Assembly (NCBI RefSeq): GCF_014638995.1
Contig: NZ_BMFR01000023.1
Location: 1-49,370 of the forward strand
Direction: 5' to 3'
Length of the DNA: 49,370 bases
DNA from: Virgibacillus oceani
GTDB lineage: Bacteria > Bacillota > Bacilli > Bacillales > Amphibacillaceae
Part shown: piece by piece, positions 32,694 through 42,832 of the stretch
Layout of the letters: every line of letters begins with the position of its first letter
How positions within the stretch are numbered: position 1 is the first letter of the stretch
Program-made: the position numbers and the translations under genes
Notes under the pieces: generated by a model
What the model was told of the DNA's origin: nothing
What the model saw: only the letters and a program-made list of their open reading frames with translations
Databases searched by the model: none

Positions 32694-34400
32694 ATGAAAA
32701 AGCTTGCACAGTTATTGAAACAAATAGACGGAAAAGGCTACAAGGCTTATAAAAGCATACAAGGCTATTACACATATAATAAATTTAATTTATATATAGA
32801 TTACGTTCAAGGGGATCCATTTGCCACTCCATCAAAAATTCGAGTGGTCATACCACGGAAGCATCGCCCAATTAAAAAGGAATGGATGGAGAATTACCAT
32901 CGAAAAACAGCGACAGAAGATGCCATTGCACGCACTGTTGGAAAAGCAGTCGATGGTGTTAAACGTCAAGTAAAAGGATCGGGTAAAAGTGGCTCAGTTC
33001 TTTTCGACAAACCTGATCAGGAAATAATAGAAAGAAGTGCTGTACAAATCGATTCATCAGACATAACGACATGCATATCCATTGGTCTGCCAGCAAATGG
33101 AAGAAGAATTAATGGAAGAGAAGCGGAAAAATTATTCATGCAGCTTATTCCATCTATAATAGAAAGGTCTATATTTACTTTCTCTGATCTGGAAATTGAT
33201 CATGCTGTTCAACTGGCAGATCAGCAAGAGGCAATACTTAATGAAATGCGTAACCATGATTGGATTGCATTTATAGCAAATGGCTCTATATTACCGAGAG
33301 AAAGTGGTATAAGTAATCGCCCGATGCCACAGGCGATACCATTTCAAAGCCCAAAAGAAAATGAAGTTGAAATTACCATTCCGCATCGTACGGAGCCACT
33401 AAATGGGATGGCGATTAAAAAGGGAATCACACTAATTGCAGGTGGTGGCTACCATGGGAAAAGTACTGTTCTGCAGGCAATTGAACGTGGCGTTTATCGG
33501 CATACAAACGGGGATGGGCGTGAGTTTGTATTAACAAATCCGGATGCTGTTAAAATCCGGGCTGAGGATGGAAGAGAAATTACAGGGGTTAATATTTCCC
33601 CATTTATTTCTAATTTGCCGCATAAGCAAAACACACAATTCTTCTCAACTGAAAATGCAAGCGGCAGTACATCACAGGCAGCAAATGTAATGGAAGCACT
33701 TGAAATAGGTGCAACCACCCTCCTGATCGATGAGGATACAAGTGCAACCAATTTTATGATCCGTGACCACCGCATGCAGCTGCTAGTAAAGAAAGAACAG
33801 GAACCGATCACCCCATTTATTGATAAAGTAAAGCAGATGCGGGACAAATTAGGGGTTTCAACGATTCTTGTAATGGGCGGTTCTGGTGATTACTTTTCGG
33901 TTGCAGATGACGTCATTATGATGGATGAATATATACCGAAAAATGTAACAAAACAAGCGAACTCCATTATGGAACAGTTTCCGATGGACCGAGATTTAAT
34001 AGCTGCAGATGACTTTGGTGAGATAACGAATCGCAAGCTTGAGCAGAGCAGCCTGCAAACACAAAAGGGCAAGCGATCGAAAACACAGGCAAAAGGCTTA
34101 ACAAAAATTATTATGGGAAGAACTGATATTTCGTTCAATCATACTGAACAACTAGTTGACATTTCACAAACGCGAATGATTGCTGAAATCATTCAGTATT
34201 TGGATCGGACGAATGGTTTAAAAAATACAGCATCATTAATTCAACTGCTTGAAAAAATTGAAAATCGACTTAATCAATATGGTCTAGCGTCATTCACAGC
34301 TTTTCCAAACCAGCATCCTGGAGATATTGCAAGACCGCGGAAATATGAGATTGCAGCTGTATTGAATCGAATGCGAACTTTACGTGTAAGACAAGATTAG
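32694..34400 (+). CDS. Predicted ATPase of the ABC class (PF09818 type)
   Basis: A 568-residue cytoplasmic protein of a conserved but uncharacterised ABC-class ATPase family. The N-terminal part (1-240; LLKQIDGKGYKAYKSIQGYY, VVIPRKHRP) is family-specific. The P-loop sits unusually late, at about 251-259 (GGGYHGKST), with Walker B in TLLIDEDTSATNFMIRD where Asp replaces the usual Pro. The C-terminus is mixed alpha-helical and basic. No membrane segments. It is followed by queG 20 bases after its stop, so the two may be one transcript. Role unknown; a nucleic-acid or RNP-related function is a guess from fold only. Confidence 0.85.
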   Translation: MKKLAQLLKQIDGKGYKAYKSIQGYYTYNKFNLYIDYVQGDPFATPSKIRVVIPRKHRPIKKEWMENYHRKTATEDAIARTVGKAVDGVKRQVKGSGKSGSVLFDKPDQEIIERSAVQIDSSDITTCISIGLPANGRRINGREAEKLFMQLIPSIIERSIFTFSDLEIDHAVQLADQQEAILNEMRNHDWIAFIANGSILPRESGISNRPMPQAIPFQSPKENEVEITIPHRTEPLNGMAIKKGITLIAGGGYHGKSTVLQAIERGVYRHTNGDGREFVLTNPDAVKIRAEDGREITGVNISPFISNLPHKQNTQFFSTENASGSTSQAANVMEALEIGATTLLIDEDTSATNFMIRDHRMQLLVKKEQEPITPFIDKVKQMRDKLGVSTILVMGGSGDYFSVADDVIMMDEYIPKNVTKQANSIMEQFPMDRDLIAADDFGEITNRKLEQSSLQTQKGKRSKTQAKGLTKIIMGRTDISFNHTEQLVDISQTRMIAEIIQYLDRTNGLKNTASLIQLLEKIENRLNQYGLASFTAFPNQHPGDIARPRKYEIAAVLNRMRTLRVRQD

Positions 34401-34420
34401 TGGAAAAGGAGGCAAACTGT

Positions 34421-35566
34421 ATGAATACGGCACAACTTAAACAAGATATCATCGATTACAGTAAAAAAATTGGCATCGATAAAATCGGATTCGCCTCTTC
34501 CGATGTTTTTAGCGAATTAAAAGAACGGTTAAAACGACAGCAGTCACTCAACTATCAATCTGGATTTGAAAAAGGAACAATCGAGGAACGGACGGAACCA
34601 GATCGATTATTACCAGAGGCACAATCCATTCTTTCCATTGCTATTGCGTATCCATCACGAATCAAAAATGCGCCAAAAGGCACCAAGGATGAGCGCAGAG
34701 GGATTTTCTGCCGGGCATCCTGGGGAACCGATTATCATGTGGTGTTGCGTGAACGCTTGGAAAAGCTTGCACGATTTATTCAGGAAAAAGTTCCAGATGC
34801 ACAGAACAAAATAATGGTTGATACTGGCGAACTTTCTGATCGTGCAGTTGCTGAACGTGCAGGTATTGGTTTCAGTGGAAAAAACTGCGCTATCATTACC
34901 CCAGAGTTTGGATCGTATGTTTACCTTGGCGAGTTAATCACAAATATCCCATTTACACCTGATTCTCCTGTTGAAGATAGCTGCGGGGATTGTCGGAAAT
35001 GCTTGGACGCCTGCCCTACCGGTGCACTCGTACAAGGGGGACAACTAAATGCGCAGCGTTGCTTGTCATTTTTAACACAAACGAAAGGATTTATGGCAGA
35101 TGAATTTCGTGTAGAATTAGGCAATCGTGTGTATGGTTGTGATACGTGTCAGCAGGTTTGTCCCAAAAATAAACATATCGACTTTCATTTGCACTCGGAA
35201 GTTGAACCTGAGCCGGAAATTGCTAAACCGAAACTAAAGCCAATGCTTAAAATAACCAACCGCGAATTTAAGGAAACGTATGGCCATATTGCTGGCTCAT
35301 GGCGTGGCAAAAAACCATTACAGCGAAATGCGATACTTGCACTTGCTCATTTTAAAGACCGAACAGCTGTAGAAGATTTGATTGCTATTATGAAAAATGA
35401 CCCGCGTCCAGTAATTCGCGGTACTGCAGCATGGTCACTTGGAAAAATTGGAAGTGAGGAAGCTGTTAAAGCGATTCAAGAGGCAATGGATAAAGAACTT
35501 GATGATCAAGTATTAGTTGAAATGGAAAAGGGGCTAGAATTTCAAAAGCGGCTTCGAACAACGTAA
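34421..35566 (+). CDS. queG: Epoxyqueuosine reductase QueG
   Basis: Final enzyme of queuosine tRNA modification: reduces epoxyqueuosine to queuosine at the wobble base, using cobalamin and two [4Fe-4S] clusters. The 381-residue protein shows the cobalamin domain (GIGFSGKNCAIITPEFGSYV), ferredoxin clusters CGDCRKCLDACPTGAL and CDTCQQVCPKN, and C-terminal HEAT-like repeats (DLIAIMKNDPRPVIRGTAAWSLGKIG) that bind tRNA. ATG 21 bases into the open frame is chosen because AAAGGAGG precedes it. It is followed by ogt after 26 bases, likely one operon. Confidence 0.93.
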   Translation: MNTAQLKQDIIDYSKKIGIDKIGFASSDVFSELKERLKRQQSLNYQSGFEKGTIEERTEPDRLLPEAQSILSIAIAYPSRIKNAPKGTKDERRGIFCRASWGTDYHVVLRERLEKLARFIQEKVPDAQNKIMVDTGELSDRAVAERAGIGFSGKNCAIITPEFGSYVYLGELITNIPFTPDSPVEDSCGDCRKCLDACPTGALVQGGQLNAQRCLSFLTQTKGFMADEFRVELGNRVYGCDTCQQVCPKNKHIDFHLHSEVEPEPEIAKPKLKPMLKITNREFKETYGHIAGSWRGKKPLQRNAILALAHFKDRTAVEDLIAIMKNDPRPVIRGTAAWSLGKIGSEEAVKAIQEAMDKELDDQVLVEMEKGLEFQKRLRTT

Positions 35567-35592
35567 AACTCTTGGGGAAGGGAGTGCAAAAT

Positions 35593-36108
35593 ATGAAAGA
35601 AGCAATACTGTATTACGATGAAATGGATTCACCTGTTGGGCCATTGCTGCTAATCAGTGATGGGAAGAGAATAGTCAGGATTGATTACGGCAGAATGGAT
35701 GATTTAAAAGACCAGCTAAATAAATGGTCTGAACGGTATTTTGGCACCCCGGTTTTTAAACATGCTTCGGAAAAGACAGAACACGTAAAAAAGGAACTGC
35801 ATGCTTATTTCCGAAATAAAAGCCGGGAATTCTCATTCAAATTCGTTTTTCATGGAACACCTTTTCAGAAAAAAGTCTGGCAGGCGTTATATGATACAAT
35901 TCCATATGGCGAGACTAAATCGTACAAAGACATTGCGGTAACAATCGGTAATCCAAAGGCAGTACGTGCTGTTGGTGGAGCTGTTAATAAAAATCCATTT
36001 TCAATAGTGGTTCCATGCCATCGGGTTATTGGAACTAGCGGTAAAATGGTTGGCTATAACGGTGGACTTGATAAGAAAGAATTTTTATTGGCACATGAAC
36101 AAAACTAA
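35593..36108 (+). CDS. ogt: Methylated-DNA--protein-cysteine methyltransferase (Ogt)
   Basis: Suicide repair protein that transfers alkyl groups from O6-alkylguanine to its own cysteine. Motifs: the helix-turn-helix GETKSYKDIAVTIGNPKAVRAVGGA with the Arg finger, and the active site PCHRVIG with Cys142. It is 171 residues. ATG 35593 follows GAAGGGAG; a TTG at 35572 overlaps that RBS region. Directly downstream of queG. After its stop lies a 21-bp tandem repeat. Confidence 0.93.
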   Translation: MKEAILYYDEMDSPVGPLLLISDGKRIVRIDYGRMDDLKDQLNKWSERYFGTPVFKHASEKTEHVKKELHAYFRNKSREFSFKFVFHGTPFQKKVWQALYDTIPYGETKSYKDIAVTIGNPKAVRAVGGAVNKNPFSIVVPCHRVIGTSGKMVGYNGGLDKKEFLLAHEQN

Positions 36109-36148
36109 GTTTAATTCTTGAGTGGCATCCAGGTTTACTAAGGGTGAA

Positions 36149-36274
36149 TTCACTGCACTTGCGCTAGTTCCTGCTGCACTCGAGCGAGGGTTCACTGAAC
36201 TTGAGCGAGAACCCGCTGAACTCGAGCGGGAACGAGCCGAATTCGAGCAAGGCCCCACCGAACTCGATTGGGCC
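36149..36274 (+). repeat. Six 21-bp tandem repeats
   Basis: Six imperfect copies with an exact period of 21 bases, units starting at 36149, 36170, 36191, 36212, 36233 and 36254, each around CTGAACTCGAGCG. Several units are palindromic by themselves (CCCGCT...AGCGGG). The array is open in one frame on each strand, reading [P/F][A/T]ELERE heptads on the plus strand, but no RBS precedes either frame. Confidence 0.85.
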
Positions 36275-36460
36275 CACACCATACTGAGTAGTGTAAAATC
36301 ATTGTGGTTTAAAAATCCTATTACATTTAAAAAAATATAAACAGGAAGGTAAATATAGCGTATTTTGTAGATATAACATAATATGGATAATACTGAAAAC
36401 TAAATGATGAAACTTTTCGGAATGTTCTTTCGCATTATGAACTGAAGGGGGCTTCCAAAA
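36275..36460. other. AT-rich spacer before the DUF5316-like gene
   Basis: Together with the repeat this makes 350 bases without a gene after ogt. No terminator or clear promoter is recognised; the tandem palindromes may serve as terminator. Confidence 0.4.
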
Positions 36461-36748
36461 ATGAAAAAAGCTATTTATTTTGGATTTGGTATTGCTTCTC
36501 TGCTATTCATTTTAGGATATTTTCTAAAAAATGCACATTTATTTGGCTCGATCGCAATGGGAATTGGTCTTATTTTTTTCGCTATTGGCGGTTTGTCAGG
36601 TGGAGCATTTATAGATGGAAATCAGCTTCGTGCAAATTTTCATACTGAAACAAAGGAGGATCGGGGCAAAAGGCAAAAAATAATCTTAATTTCGGGGGTA
36701 ATAGCAATACCGAATTTTGCAGCTGGTGTACTCTTATTTATGGTGTGA
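36461..36748 (+). CDS. DUF5316-like small membrane protein
   Basis: A 95-residue membrane protein with three predicted helices (about 3-20, 27-50 and 73-93) and a polar loop (GNQLRANFHTETKEDRGKRQ) between the second and third. The pattern GxGLIFFAIGGLSGGAFIDG followed by a NFxTET segment matches short Bacillus proteins classed as DUF5316, as far as I recall. RBS GAAGGGGG. No known function; neighbours are unrelated. Confidence 0.65.
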   Translation: MKKAIYFGFGIASLLFILGYFLKNAHLFGSIAMGIGLIFFAIGGLSGGAFIDGNQLRANFHTETKEDRGKRQKIILISGVIAIPNFAAGVLLFMV

Positions 36749-36811
36749 AATTATACACAGGAACATTGAGACAAACTTCTCTCCATATATTTTTAGTGGA
36801 GGGGATTTTTT

Positions 36812-37657
36812 ATGAATAAATTAACGGATTGGTGGCTGGATTTTTTTCAATCGGAACGTAATGAATCGGAATGGTGGGAAAGAAAAAAAGAGCTTTGCAA
36901 TGAGCGGGGTATTGAAATTACTCGAATAAAAGGGAATGGACATGTCTATCAAGAACTGCGATATGACAATATATCCACATATCAATATTTACTCCATTTA
37001 TCGCTGCTAATGAAACAGAAGGATCAATTTTATGTGGAAGAGCAAGTCATTCCAATACAATTTAGATTGGAAAATGGAAAGATTACGGATCATATCGAGG
37101 TTAAACTGCCAGATATAGCGGATAAGAAAGGTGTATTTACTCCGAATGAGCCCCGAAACAAAGATGAATCGCGGTTTAGCTACGACCGTTTGGCGGCAGT
37201 GAAATACGCTGAACGCTGGTGGAATAGCTACAATCCAGCATTCCGAAAATTCGAAGTGGATTGTACCAATTATATTTCCCAGTGTCTTTATGCAGGAGGA
37301 GCGCCAATGAGGGGGGCACCAAACAGGGGTAATGGCTGGTGGTATCAAGGTGATAATTGGAGTTACAGCTGGGCAGTAGCACATTCGCTTAGGTGGTATT
37401 TAAGTGGATCTACTCAAGGCTTAAAGGGAAAAGAAATGCAAGAAGCAAGCGATCTTATTCCTGGTGACGTAATTTGTTATGATTTTGAAGGGGATGGCAG
37501 ATGGAATCATAATACAATCGTAGTTGCTAAAGACGCATATGGAATGCCACTTGTAAATGCCCATACGTATAATAGCAGAAATCGTTATTGGTCGTATGAA
37601 GATTCAACAGCATACACACCAAATATACAGTATAAGTTTTTTCGAATTGGCGAGTAG
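36812..37657 (+). CDS. Amidase_6-domain protein (putative cell-wall amidase)
   Basis: A 281-residue protein with an N-terminal unassigned domain (about 1-120) and a C-terminal putative amidase domain. The latter starts at YDRLAAVKYAERWWNSYNPAF, with probable nucleophile Cys in VDCTNYISQCLYAGGAPM, then GWWYQGDNWSYSWAVAHSLRWYL and a late His in RWNHNTIVV. No signal peptide, so it is cytoplasmic or released late, as for some sporulation or germination relatives. The ATG has GGAGGGG upstream. B. subtilis YhbB-type proteins share the domain. Confidence 0.82.
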   Translation: MNKLTDWWLDFFQSERNESEWWERKKELCNERGIEITRIKGNGHVYQELRYDNISTYQYLLHLSLLMKQKDQFYVEEQVIPIQFRLENGKITDHIEVKLPDIADKKGVFTPNEPRNKDESRFSYDRLAAVKYAERWWNSYNPAFRKFEVDCTNYISQCLYAGGAPMRGAPNRGNGWWYQGDNWSYSWAVAHSLRWYLSGSTQGLKGKEMQEASDLIPGDVICYDFEGDGRWNHNTIVVAKDAYGMPLVNAHTYNSRNRYWSYEDSTAYTPNIQYKFFRIGE

Positions 37658-37700
37658 TGGTATAATTATCTTCGTATTAATATAGTAAGGAGAATGAATT

Positions 37701-38174
37701 GTGAGTTTACATGTTGTTTTATTTCAACCAGAAATCCCAGCAAACACAGGGAATATTGCACGAACCTGTTTAGCGACAGATACTACACTTCATTTAATTC
37801 ACCCGCTTGGATTCTCAACCGATGACAAAATGGTTCGCCGAGCAGGGCTTGATTATTGGAAGCATGTAGATATTCGTGAGTATGAATCAATTGATGAATT
37901 ATATAATACTTATCCAAACGGAAATTATTATTACATTGAAAATTTCGGTACAAAGTATTATACAGATTATGATTATAGCAACAATGAAGAAGATTTATTC
38001 TTTGTTTTTGGCAGGGAGACTGATGGAATCCCAAAGGAGCTATTGGTCGGAAAAGAGGATAAATGTTTACGAATTCATATGAATGATAAGGTTAGATCAT
38101 TAAACTTGTCAAATACGGCTGCAATTCTAATTTATGAGGTGTTACGACAACAATCGTTTCCAAACTTAACATAA
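37701..38174 (+). CDS. trmL: tRNA (cytidine/uridine-34-2'-O)-methyltransferase TrmL
   Basis: SPOUT-class methyltransferase that methylates the wobble ribose of tRNA-Leu. The 157-residue length and trefoil-knot motifs are typical: EIPANTGNIARTC (motif 1), FGRETDGIPKELL (motif 2) and IHMNDKVRSLNLSNTAAILIYE (motif 3). GTG start with AAGGAG eight bases upstream. It ends at a hairpin shared with the small minus-strand gene. Former name cspR. Confidence 0.94.
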   Translation: MSLHVVLFQPEIPANTGNIARTCLATDTTLHLIHPLGFSTDDKMVRRAGLDYWKHVDIREYESIDELYNTYPNGNYYYIENFGTKYYTDYDYSNNEEDLFFVFGRETDGIPKELLVGKEDKCLRIHMNDKVRSLNLSNTAAILIYEVLRQQSFPNLT

Positions 38175-38204
38175 AAAAGCTGACGTACGTTAGTCAGCTT
38201 TTTT
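38173..38204. terminator. Bidirectional terminator between trmL and the small minus-strand gene
   Basis: AAAAAAGCTGAC pairs with GTCAGCTTTTTT over an eight-base loop; usable on both strands. Confidence 0.9.
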
Positions 38205-38209
38205 CAATG

Positions 38210-38308
38210 TTATTGTTTTGTTGGTTTTCCTGGTTTTGCTTCATAGCCTGAAGTGAACATAGATACGATAAATACAACAACTACTCCCATTAATAATGCT
38301 AATCCCAC
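38210..38308 (-). CDS. 32-residue single-helix membrane peptide
   Basis: GTG 38308 preceded by a full AAGGAGG (eight-base spacing). The peptide is a hydrophobic helix (GLALLMGVVVVFIVSMF) followed by a polar tail (TSGYEAKPGKPTKQ). It ends at the trmL terminator. The strong RBS, sensible topology and convergent terminator support a real gene that is too short for standard callers. It resembles small accessory subunits of membrane complexes in layout only; family not recognised. Confidence 0.7.
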   Translation of the reverse strand: MGLALLMGVVVVFIVSMFTSGYEAKPGKPTKQ

Positions 38309-38663
38309 GTGTGTTGCCTCCTTATAATTACTATATGTAAAAAGTTCTTTTCTATTATTATGTCCTCATTATACCGAAAAAAATTCCGATTGTGAACTGT
38401 TAGAATGTAAATTAGCCAAAATGTCATAAAATCGGCTTGTTATATCCGTAGTCTGTATACTGCGACGTAATGAAACGCTTACATTTTTTTGACTTTTCAC
38501 ACTTGGACTTTTTCAACGCAAAAGACTATACACAATATTGTTTATACACATAAAATAGGGTATATTAGTTGATGAAGTCATTCGACAGTTCTATAATGGA
38601 TACTGGACTTTAAAATAACCGTTACATAACGGAGAAAGTTAACTTCTAATGGGGGTATAAGAC
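38309..38663. other. odhA upstream region
   Basis: About 350 bases without a gene. It contains a CTGCGACGTAA motif shared with the repeat regions (near 38460), a weak cre-like TGAAACGCTTACA (38471), and the odhA promoter at 38538-38566. Confidence 0.5.
38538..38566 (+). promoter_or_regulatory. odhA promoter
   Basis: TTGTTT, 17 bases, TATATT (38561-38566), giving a leader of about 90 bases before the GTG start. Confidence 0.65.
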
Positions 38664-41528
38664 GTGGCACAAAATGAAGAATCGAACGTTAGATTCTGGA
38701 GTAAATTTCATGGTCCCAATATGGGGTATATTGAAGAACAATATGATTTGTACAAAGTGGACCCAGAAGCTATAGATTCATCTTTAAAAAATATTTTTGA
38801 CGAGCATGGAGCCCCAAACTGGATGTACCAAACAAACGGTGCAGTGCAACCACAATCAAGTACAACTTCAATAAACGATGTTAAAAAGCTAACCTCAGCG
38901 ATGAAACTTGTTGAGGCTATTCGTCGTTATGGACACTTGGAAGCCGACATTTATCCAGTTGGGCGTAATAAAAATCGTAAGTCGGAATTAGTAAATCCTA
39001 ATTCATACGGACTAACCGACGAGGATTTGAAGAACATTCCTGCATCATGGTTATGGGAGGAAGCCCCGAGTGGTGTTGATAATGGATATGATGTTATTCA
39101 GCAATTGAAAAAGTATTATTCTGGAACAATTACGTTTGAATATGATCATGTTAATAATGATGACGAGCGTAAATGGCTGCTGGAGCGAATTGAATCTGGA
39201 AAGCTTTACTTATCATTTTCAAATGAAGAAAAGAAGCAACTATTGGAACGTCTTGCCCATGTAGAAGGTTTTGAAGGATTTTTACAAAAAACATTTGTCG
39301 GGCAAAAGCGTTTTTCTATCGAAGGCCTTGAAGCCATGGTCCCAATGCTTGATCAAATCGTAAAGCATGCGACAAATGATAAAATTGAAAATATTATGAT
39401 GGGGATGGCCCACCGTGGTCGCCTAAGCGTGCTGGCACACGTTCTAGGAAAACCATTTGATAAAATATTCTCGGAATTTCACCATTCGCCAGATAAGGAA
39501 TTAATTCCTTCAGAAGGTTCTACAGGAATTAATTACGGCTGGACTGGTGATGTTAAATACCACTTTGGTGCAACAAAAGATGTTAAAGAAGGCGATGACG
39601 TATCAACACGCATCACACTTGCACACAATCCATCACATTTGGAATTTGTAAACCCGGTTGTAGAAGGATTTACACGTGCTGCACAGGATGACCGTTCGGA
39701 AAAAGGTTACCCTAAACAGGATGTAAACAAGGCTTTTGGTGTGTTAATTCATGGTGATGCAGCATTTATTGGGGAAGGTGTTGTCGCTGAAACATTAAAC
39801 TTGAGCGGCCTGCCAGGATTTAATACGGGTGGAACGCTTCATATTATAGCAAACAACCTTGTTGGTTATACAACGAATCAACAAGATGGAAGATCAACCC
39901 GTTATGCCAGTGATTTAGCAAAAGGATTCGAAATCCCGATTGTTCACGTGAATGCGGATGATCCATTGGCTTGTGTATCCGCTATTAAATTAGCTTATGA
40001 ATACCGGAAATCATTCCATAAAGATTTTCTCATAGATTTAGTTGGATATCGTCGTTACGGCCATAATGAAATGGATGAGCCAAGAACAACACAGCCCCAG
40101 CTATATCAAGATATTGACAATCACCCTACTGCAGCAAATGTGTTTGCAGAAGTATTGAAAGAAAATGGTGTAATCAAAAGCTCGGATTTCGATAAGATCA
40201 AAGAGCAAGTAGAAGAAACCCTGCGCGGAATTTACGATAGTATGAAAGAAAATCAATGTGGTGAGGCAGAGGCAAAAGGAATGCCTAAAGCATTAACAAA
40301 TAGCATTGATAAGTTTGATACAGCCGTACCATTAGATCAATTGAAAGCACTAAATAAAGGATTAACAAAACGTCCAGATGGATTTAATGGATTTAAAAAA
40401 CTGGAAAAAATCCTGAAACGCCGTGAAAATGTTCTAGAAGAAGGAAATAAGGCGGATTGGGGTGCTGGTGAGGCACTAACCTATGCATCTATATTACAGG
40501 ATGGCATTCCAATTCGGTTGACTGGACAGGATTCTGAACGAGGAACATTTGCACATCGCCATGTTGTATTACATGATGTAAAAACAGATGACTCCTATTG
40601 TCTAATGCATGGTTTAGATGAAGCTAAAGCATCGTTTGATGTTCGGAACAGTCCGCTTTCAGAAGCGGGAGTATTGGGTTATGAATATGGGTATAGTGTA
40701 CAATCACCAAATACATTAGTAATTTGGGAAGCACAATTTGGTGACTTTGCAAATGCTGCTCAGGTTATATTTGACCAGTTTATTGCCGCCGCTCGTGCGA
40801 AATGGGGCGAGAAATCGAATATGGTAATGCTTCTTCCGCATGGCTATGAAGGTCAAGGACCAGAGCACTCAAGTGCACGTTTGGAACGATATTTACAATT
40901 GGCAGCAGAAAATAACTGGATTGTTGCAAATGTAACTTCATCGGCTCAATTTTTCCATTTGATCCGTAGACAAGCAGCAATGCGTGGCCGCGAGGAAGCT
41001 AGACCGCTTGTATTGATGACACCAAAGAGTTTATTGCGAAATCAACGCGTTGCCTCAGCAGCGGAAGAATTTACGGAAGGAAAGTTTCAAGCATTACGTT
41101 CACAGCCTAACCTGAAAATTAGCAAGAAAAATGCAAAACGATTGTTAATTGGAAGTGGTAAGGTAATGGTAGATATTGAAGAGGCAATCGATAAATCCGA
41201 AGAAAAGCTGGATTGGTTAAGGGTATTGCGTCTTGAACAAATTTATCCATTCCCTAAAGAGGAATTGGCTAAAGTGATGAAAGAACTTCCTAACTTAGAG
41301 GAAATTGTTTGGGTTCAGGAAGAGCCAAGAAACATGGGTGCTTGGAATTTTGTTGATGATTACTTAAACGAATTATTAAAAGAAGGTCAAACACTCAGAT
41401 ATATTGGTCGGCCAGATCGTTCCTCCCCTGCAGTTGGAGAGCCGAATGTTCATAAGACAGAACAAAATCAAATTATACGCGGAGCAATAAATCAGTCAAA
41501 AGGAGGAGATTCCAGTGAAAGAAATTAA
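38664..41528 (+). CDS. odhA: 2-oxoglutarate dehydrogenase E1 component
   Basis: Thiamine-diphosphate-dependent decarboxylase of the TCA-cycle 2-oxoglutarate dehydrogenase complex; passes the succinyl group to the lipoyl domain of OdhB. The 954-residue length is typical of Bacillus OdhA. Visible parts: the N-terminal [14 protein letters not shown], the ThDP-binding region ([28 protein letters not shown], and [13 protein letters not shown]), [13 protein letters not shown], and the C-terminal pyrimidine domain with [10 protein letters not shown] and [15 protein letters not shown]. The start is GTG with GGGGGT upstream. odhB overlaps by 14 bases. Confidence 0.97.
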   Translation: MAQNEESNVRFWSKFHGPNMGYIEEQYDLYKVDPEAIDSSLKNIFDEHGAPNWMYQTNGAVQPQSSTTSINDVKKLTSAMKLVEAIRRYGHLEADIYPVGRNKNRKSELVNPNSYGLTDEDLKNIPASWLWEEAPSGVDNGYDVIQQLKKYYSGTITFEYDHVNNDDERKWLLERIESGKLYLSFSNEEKKQLLERLAHVEGFEGFLQKTFVGQKRFSIEGLEAMVPMLDQIVKHATNDKIENIMMGMAHRGRLSVLAHVLGKPFDKIFSEFHHSPDKELIPSEGSTGINYGWTGDVKYHFGATKDVKEGDDVSTRITLAHNPSHLEFVNPVVEGFTRAAQDDRSEKGYPKQDVNKAFGVLIHGDAAFIGEGVVAETLNLSGLPGFNTGGTLHIIANNLVGYTTNQQDGRSTRYASDLAKGFEIPIVHVNADDPLACVSAIKLAYEYRKSFHKDFLIDLVGYRRYGHNEMDEPRTTQPQLYQDIDNHPTAANVFAEVLKENGVIKSSDFDKIKEQVEETLRGIYDSMKENQCGEAEAKGMPKALTNSIDKFDTAVPLDQLKALNKGLTKRPDGFNGFKKLEKILKRRENVLEEGNKADWGAGEALTYASILQDGIPIRLTGQDSERGTFAHRHVVLHDVKTDDSYCLMHGLDEAKASFDVRNSPLSEAGVLGYEYGYSVQSPNTLVIWEAQFGDFANAAQVIFDQFIAAARAKWGEKSNMVMLLPHGYEGQGPEHSSARLERYLQLAAENNWIVANVTSSAQFFHLIRRQAAMRGREEARPLVLMTPKSLLRNQRVASAAEEFTEGKFQALRSQPNLKISKKNAKRLLIGSGKVMVDIEEAIDKSEEKLDWLRVLRLEQIYPFPKEELAKVMKELPNLEEIVWVQEEPRNMGAWNFVDDYLNELLKEGQTLRYIGRPDRSSPAVGEPNVHKTEQNQIIRGAINQSKGGDSSERN

Positions 41529-42774
41529 AATTCCAGAATTAGCAGAGTCCATCACAGAAGGTACAATTGCTGAATGGCTTGTGAAAAAAGGTGACAAGAT
41601 TGAAAAAGGTGACCCAGTAGTTGAACTTGAAACGGATAAGGTAAATGTTGAAGTTAATACTGACTATGCTGGTGTTATTGTGGAAGTTGTTGCACAAGAA
41701 GGCGATGATGTTGAAGTTGGTGATGTTATTGCTAAGGTAGATGAGAACGGGGAATCTGGCGGAGATGTATCTGATGCTCCAAAAGCAGAAGAAAAAGAAG
41801 CGCCTAAAGAAGAAAAACAAGAAGACCCTAAGAAAGCAGAAAAACTAGAAGAGACAAAAGAAGATAACAAACAGGATATTATTGCATCGCCTGCAGCTAG
41901 AAAGCGTGCCCGTGAATTAAATATCGATTTAAGTGCGGTTAGTCCACGTGATCCTTTAGGTCGAATTCGTCCAGAAGATGTGGAAGCAGCTGCTAAGGGT
42001 GGAAATGATAAAAAAGCTGAAAAACCTGCTAAGAAGGACGAAACTAAAAAAGCAGAGAAAACCGAGTTTGATAAACCGGTTGAACGTGTGAAAATGACAC
42101 GTCGCCGTCAAACTATTGCCAATCGCCTAGTTGAAGTACAGCATGAAGCAGCAATGCTAACAACATTTAATGAAGTGGATATGACGGCAGTAATGAAACT
42201 TCGCAGTCAGCGCAAAGAAAACTTTATTAAAAAACATGATGTGAAACTCGGCTTTATGTCGTTCTTTACAAAAGCTGTAGTGGGTGCTTTAAAAGAATTC
42301 CCATTGCTTAATGCAGAAATTCAAGATAACGAACTAGTATTGAAAAAATTCTATGATATCGGTATTGCAGTTTCAACTGATGATGGATTAGTAGTTCCAG
42401 TAGTTCGAGACGCAGACCGTTTAGATTTCGCAGGTATTGAACGTGAAATTGGAAACCTGGGTGTAAAGGCAAAAAATAAACAACTAACCATGCAAGATTT
42501 GCAAGGTGGTACGTTCACAATTACAAATGGCGGAACATTTGGTTCTATGATGTCTACACCAATTTTAAATGCTCCACAAGTAGGTATTCTAGGCATGCAC
42601 AACATTCAAAAACGTGCAATGGTAATGCCAGACGATTCAATCGAAGTCCGCCCAATGATGTACCTGGCATTGTCGTATGATCATCGTATTGTTGATGGAA
42701 AAGAGGCAGTGCAGTTCTTAGTACGCATTAAACAATTACTTGAAGATCCGTATGATTTATTACTAGAGGGATAA
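41515..42774 (+). CDS. odhB: Dihydrolipoamide succinyltransferase (E2)
   Basis: E2 core of the 2-oxoglutarate dehydrogenase complex. Domain order: lipoyl domain (1-75, lipoylated Lys42 in ETDKVNVEV), a Lys/Glu-rich linker, peripheral-subunit-binding domain (about 121-158, [18 protein letters not shown]), a second charged linker, and the catalytic domain with the C-terminal [11 protein letters not shown] active-site His/Asp. It is 419 residues. GTG start with AAAGGAGG, inside the end of odhA. E3 (lpd) is not adjacent, as usual in Bacillus. Confidence 0.97.
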   Translation: MKEIKIPELAESITEGTIAEWLVKKGDKIEKGDPVVELETDKVNVEVNTDYAGVIVEVVAQEGDDVEVGDVIAKVDENGESGGDVSDAPKAEEKEAPKEEKQEDPKKAEKLEETKEDNKQDIIASPAARKRARELNIDLSAVSPRDPLGRIRPEDVEAAAKGGNDKKAEKPAKKDETKKAEKTEFDKPVERVKMTRRRQTIANRLVEVQHEAAMLTTFNEVDMTAVMKLRSQRKENFIKKHDVKLGFMSFFTKAVVGALKEFPLLNAEIQDNELVLKKFYDIGIAVSTDDGLVVPVVRDADRLDFAGIEREIGNLGVKAKNKQLTMQDLQGGTFTITNGGTFGSMMSTPILNAPQVGILGMHNIQKRAMVMPDDSIEVRPMMYLALSYDHRIVDGKEAVQFLVRIKQLLEDPYDLLLEG

Positions 42775-42791
42775 TAAATAGAAACTTAATG

Positions 42792-42832
42792 AAACCTCGC
42801 TTTGATGAAATACTATCATTGCGGGGTTTTTT
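42792..42832 (+). terminator. odhAB terminator
   Basis: AAACCTCGC pairs with GCGGGGTTT over a 20-base loop containing a secondary GAT/ATC pairing, then TTTTTT. Confidence 0.82.

Noticed and set aside
36122..36340. Plus-strand open frame across the 21-bp tandem repeat, and its minus-strand counterpart
   Set aside because: GTG start without RBS; openness on both strands is explained by the 21-base period and lack of stops in the unit.
38471..38483. cre site before odhA (TGAAACGCTTACA)
   Set aside because: One base short of the 14-bp pattern, with the left half out of register; too weak to list as an operator.
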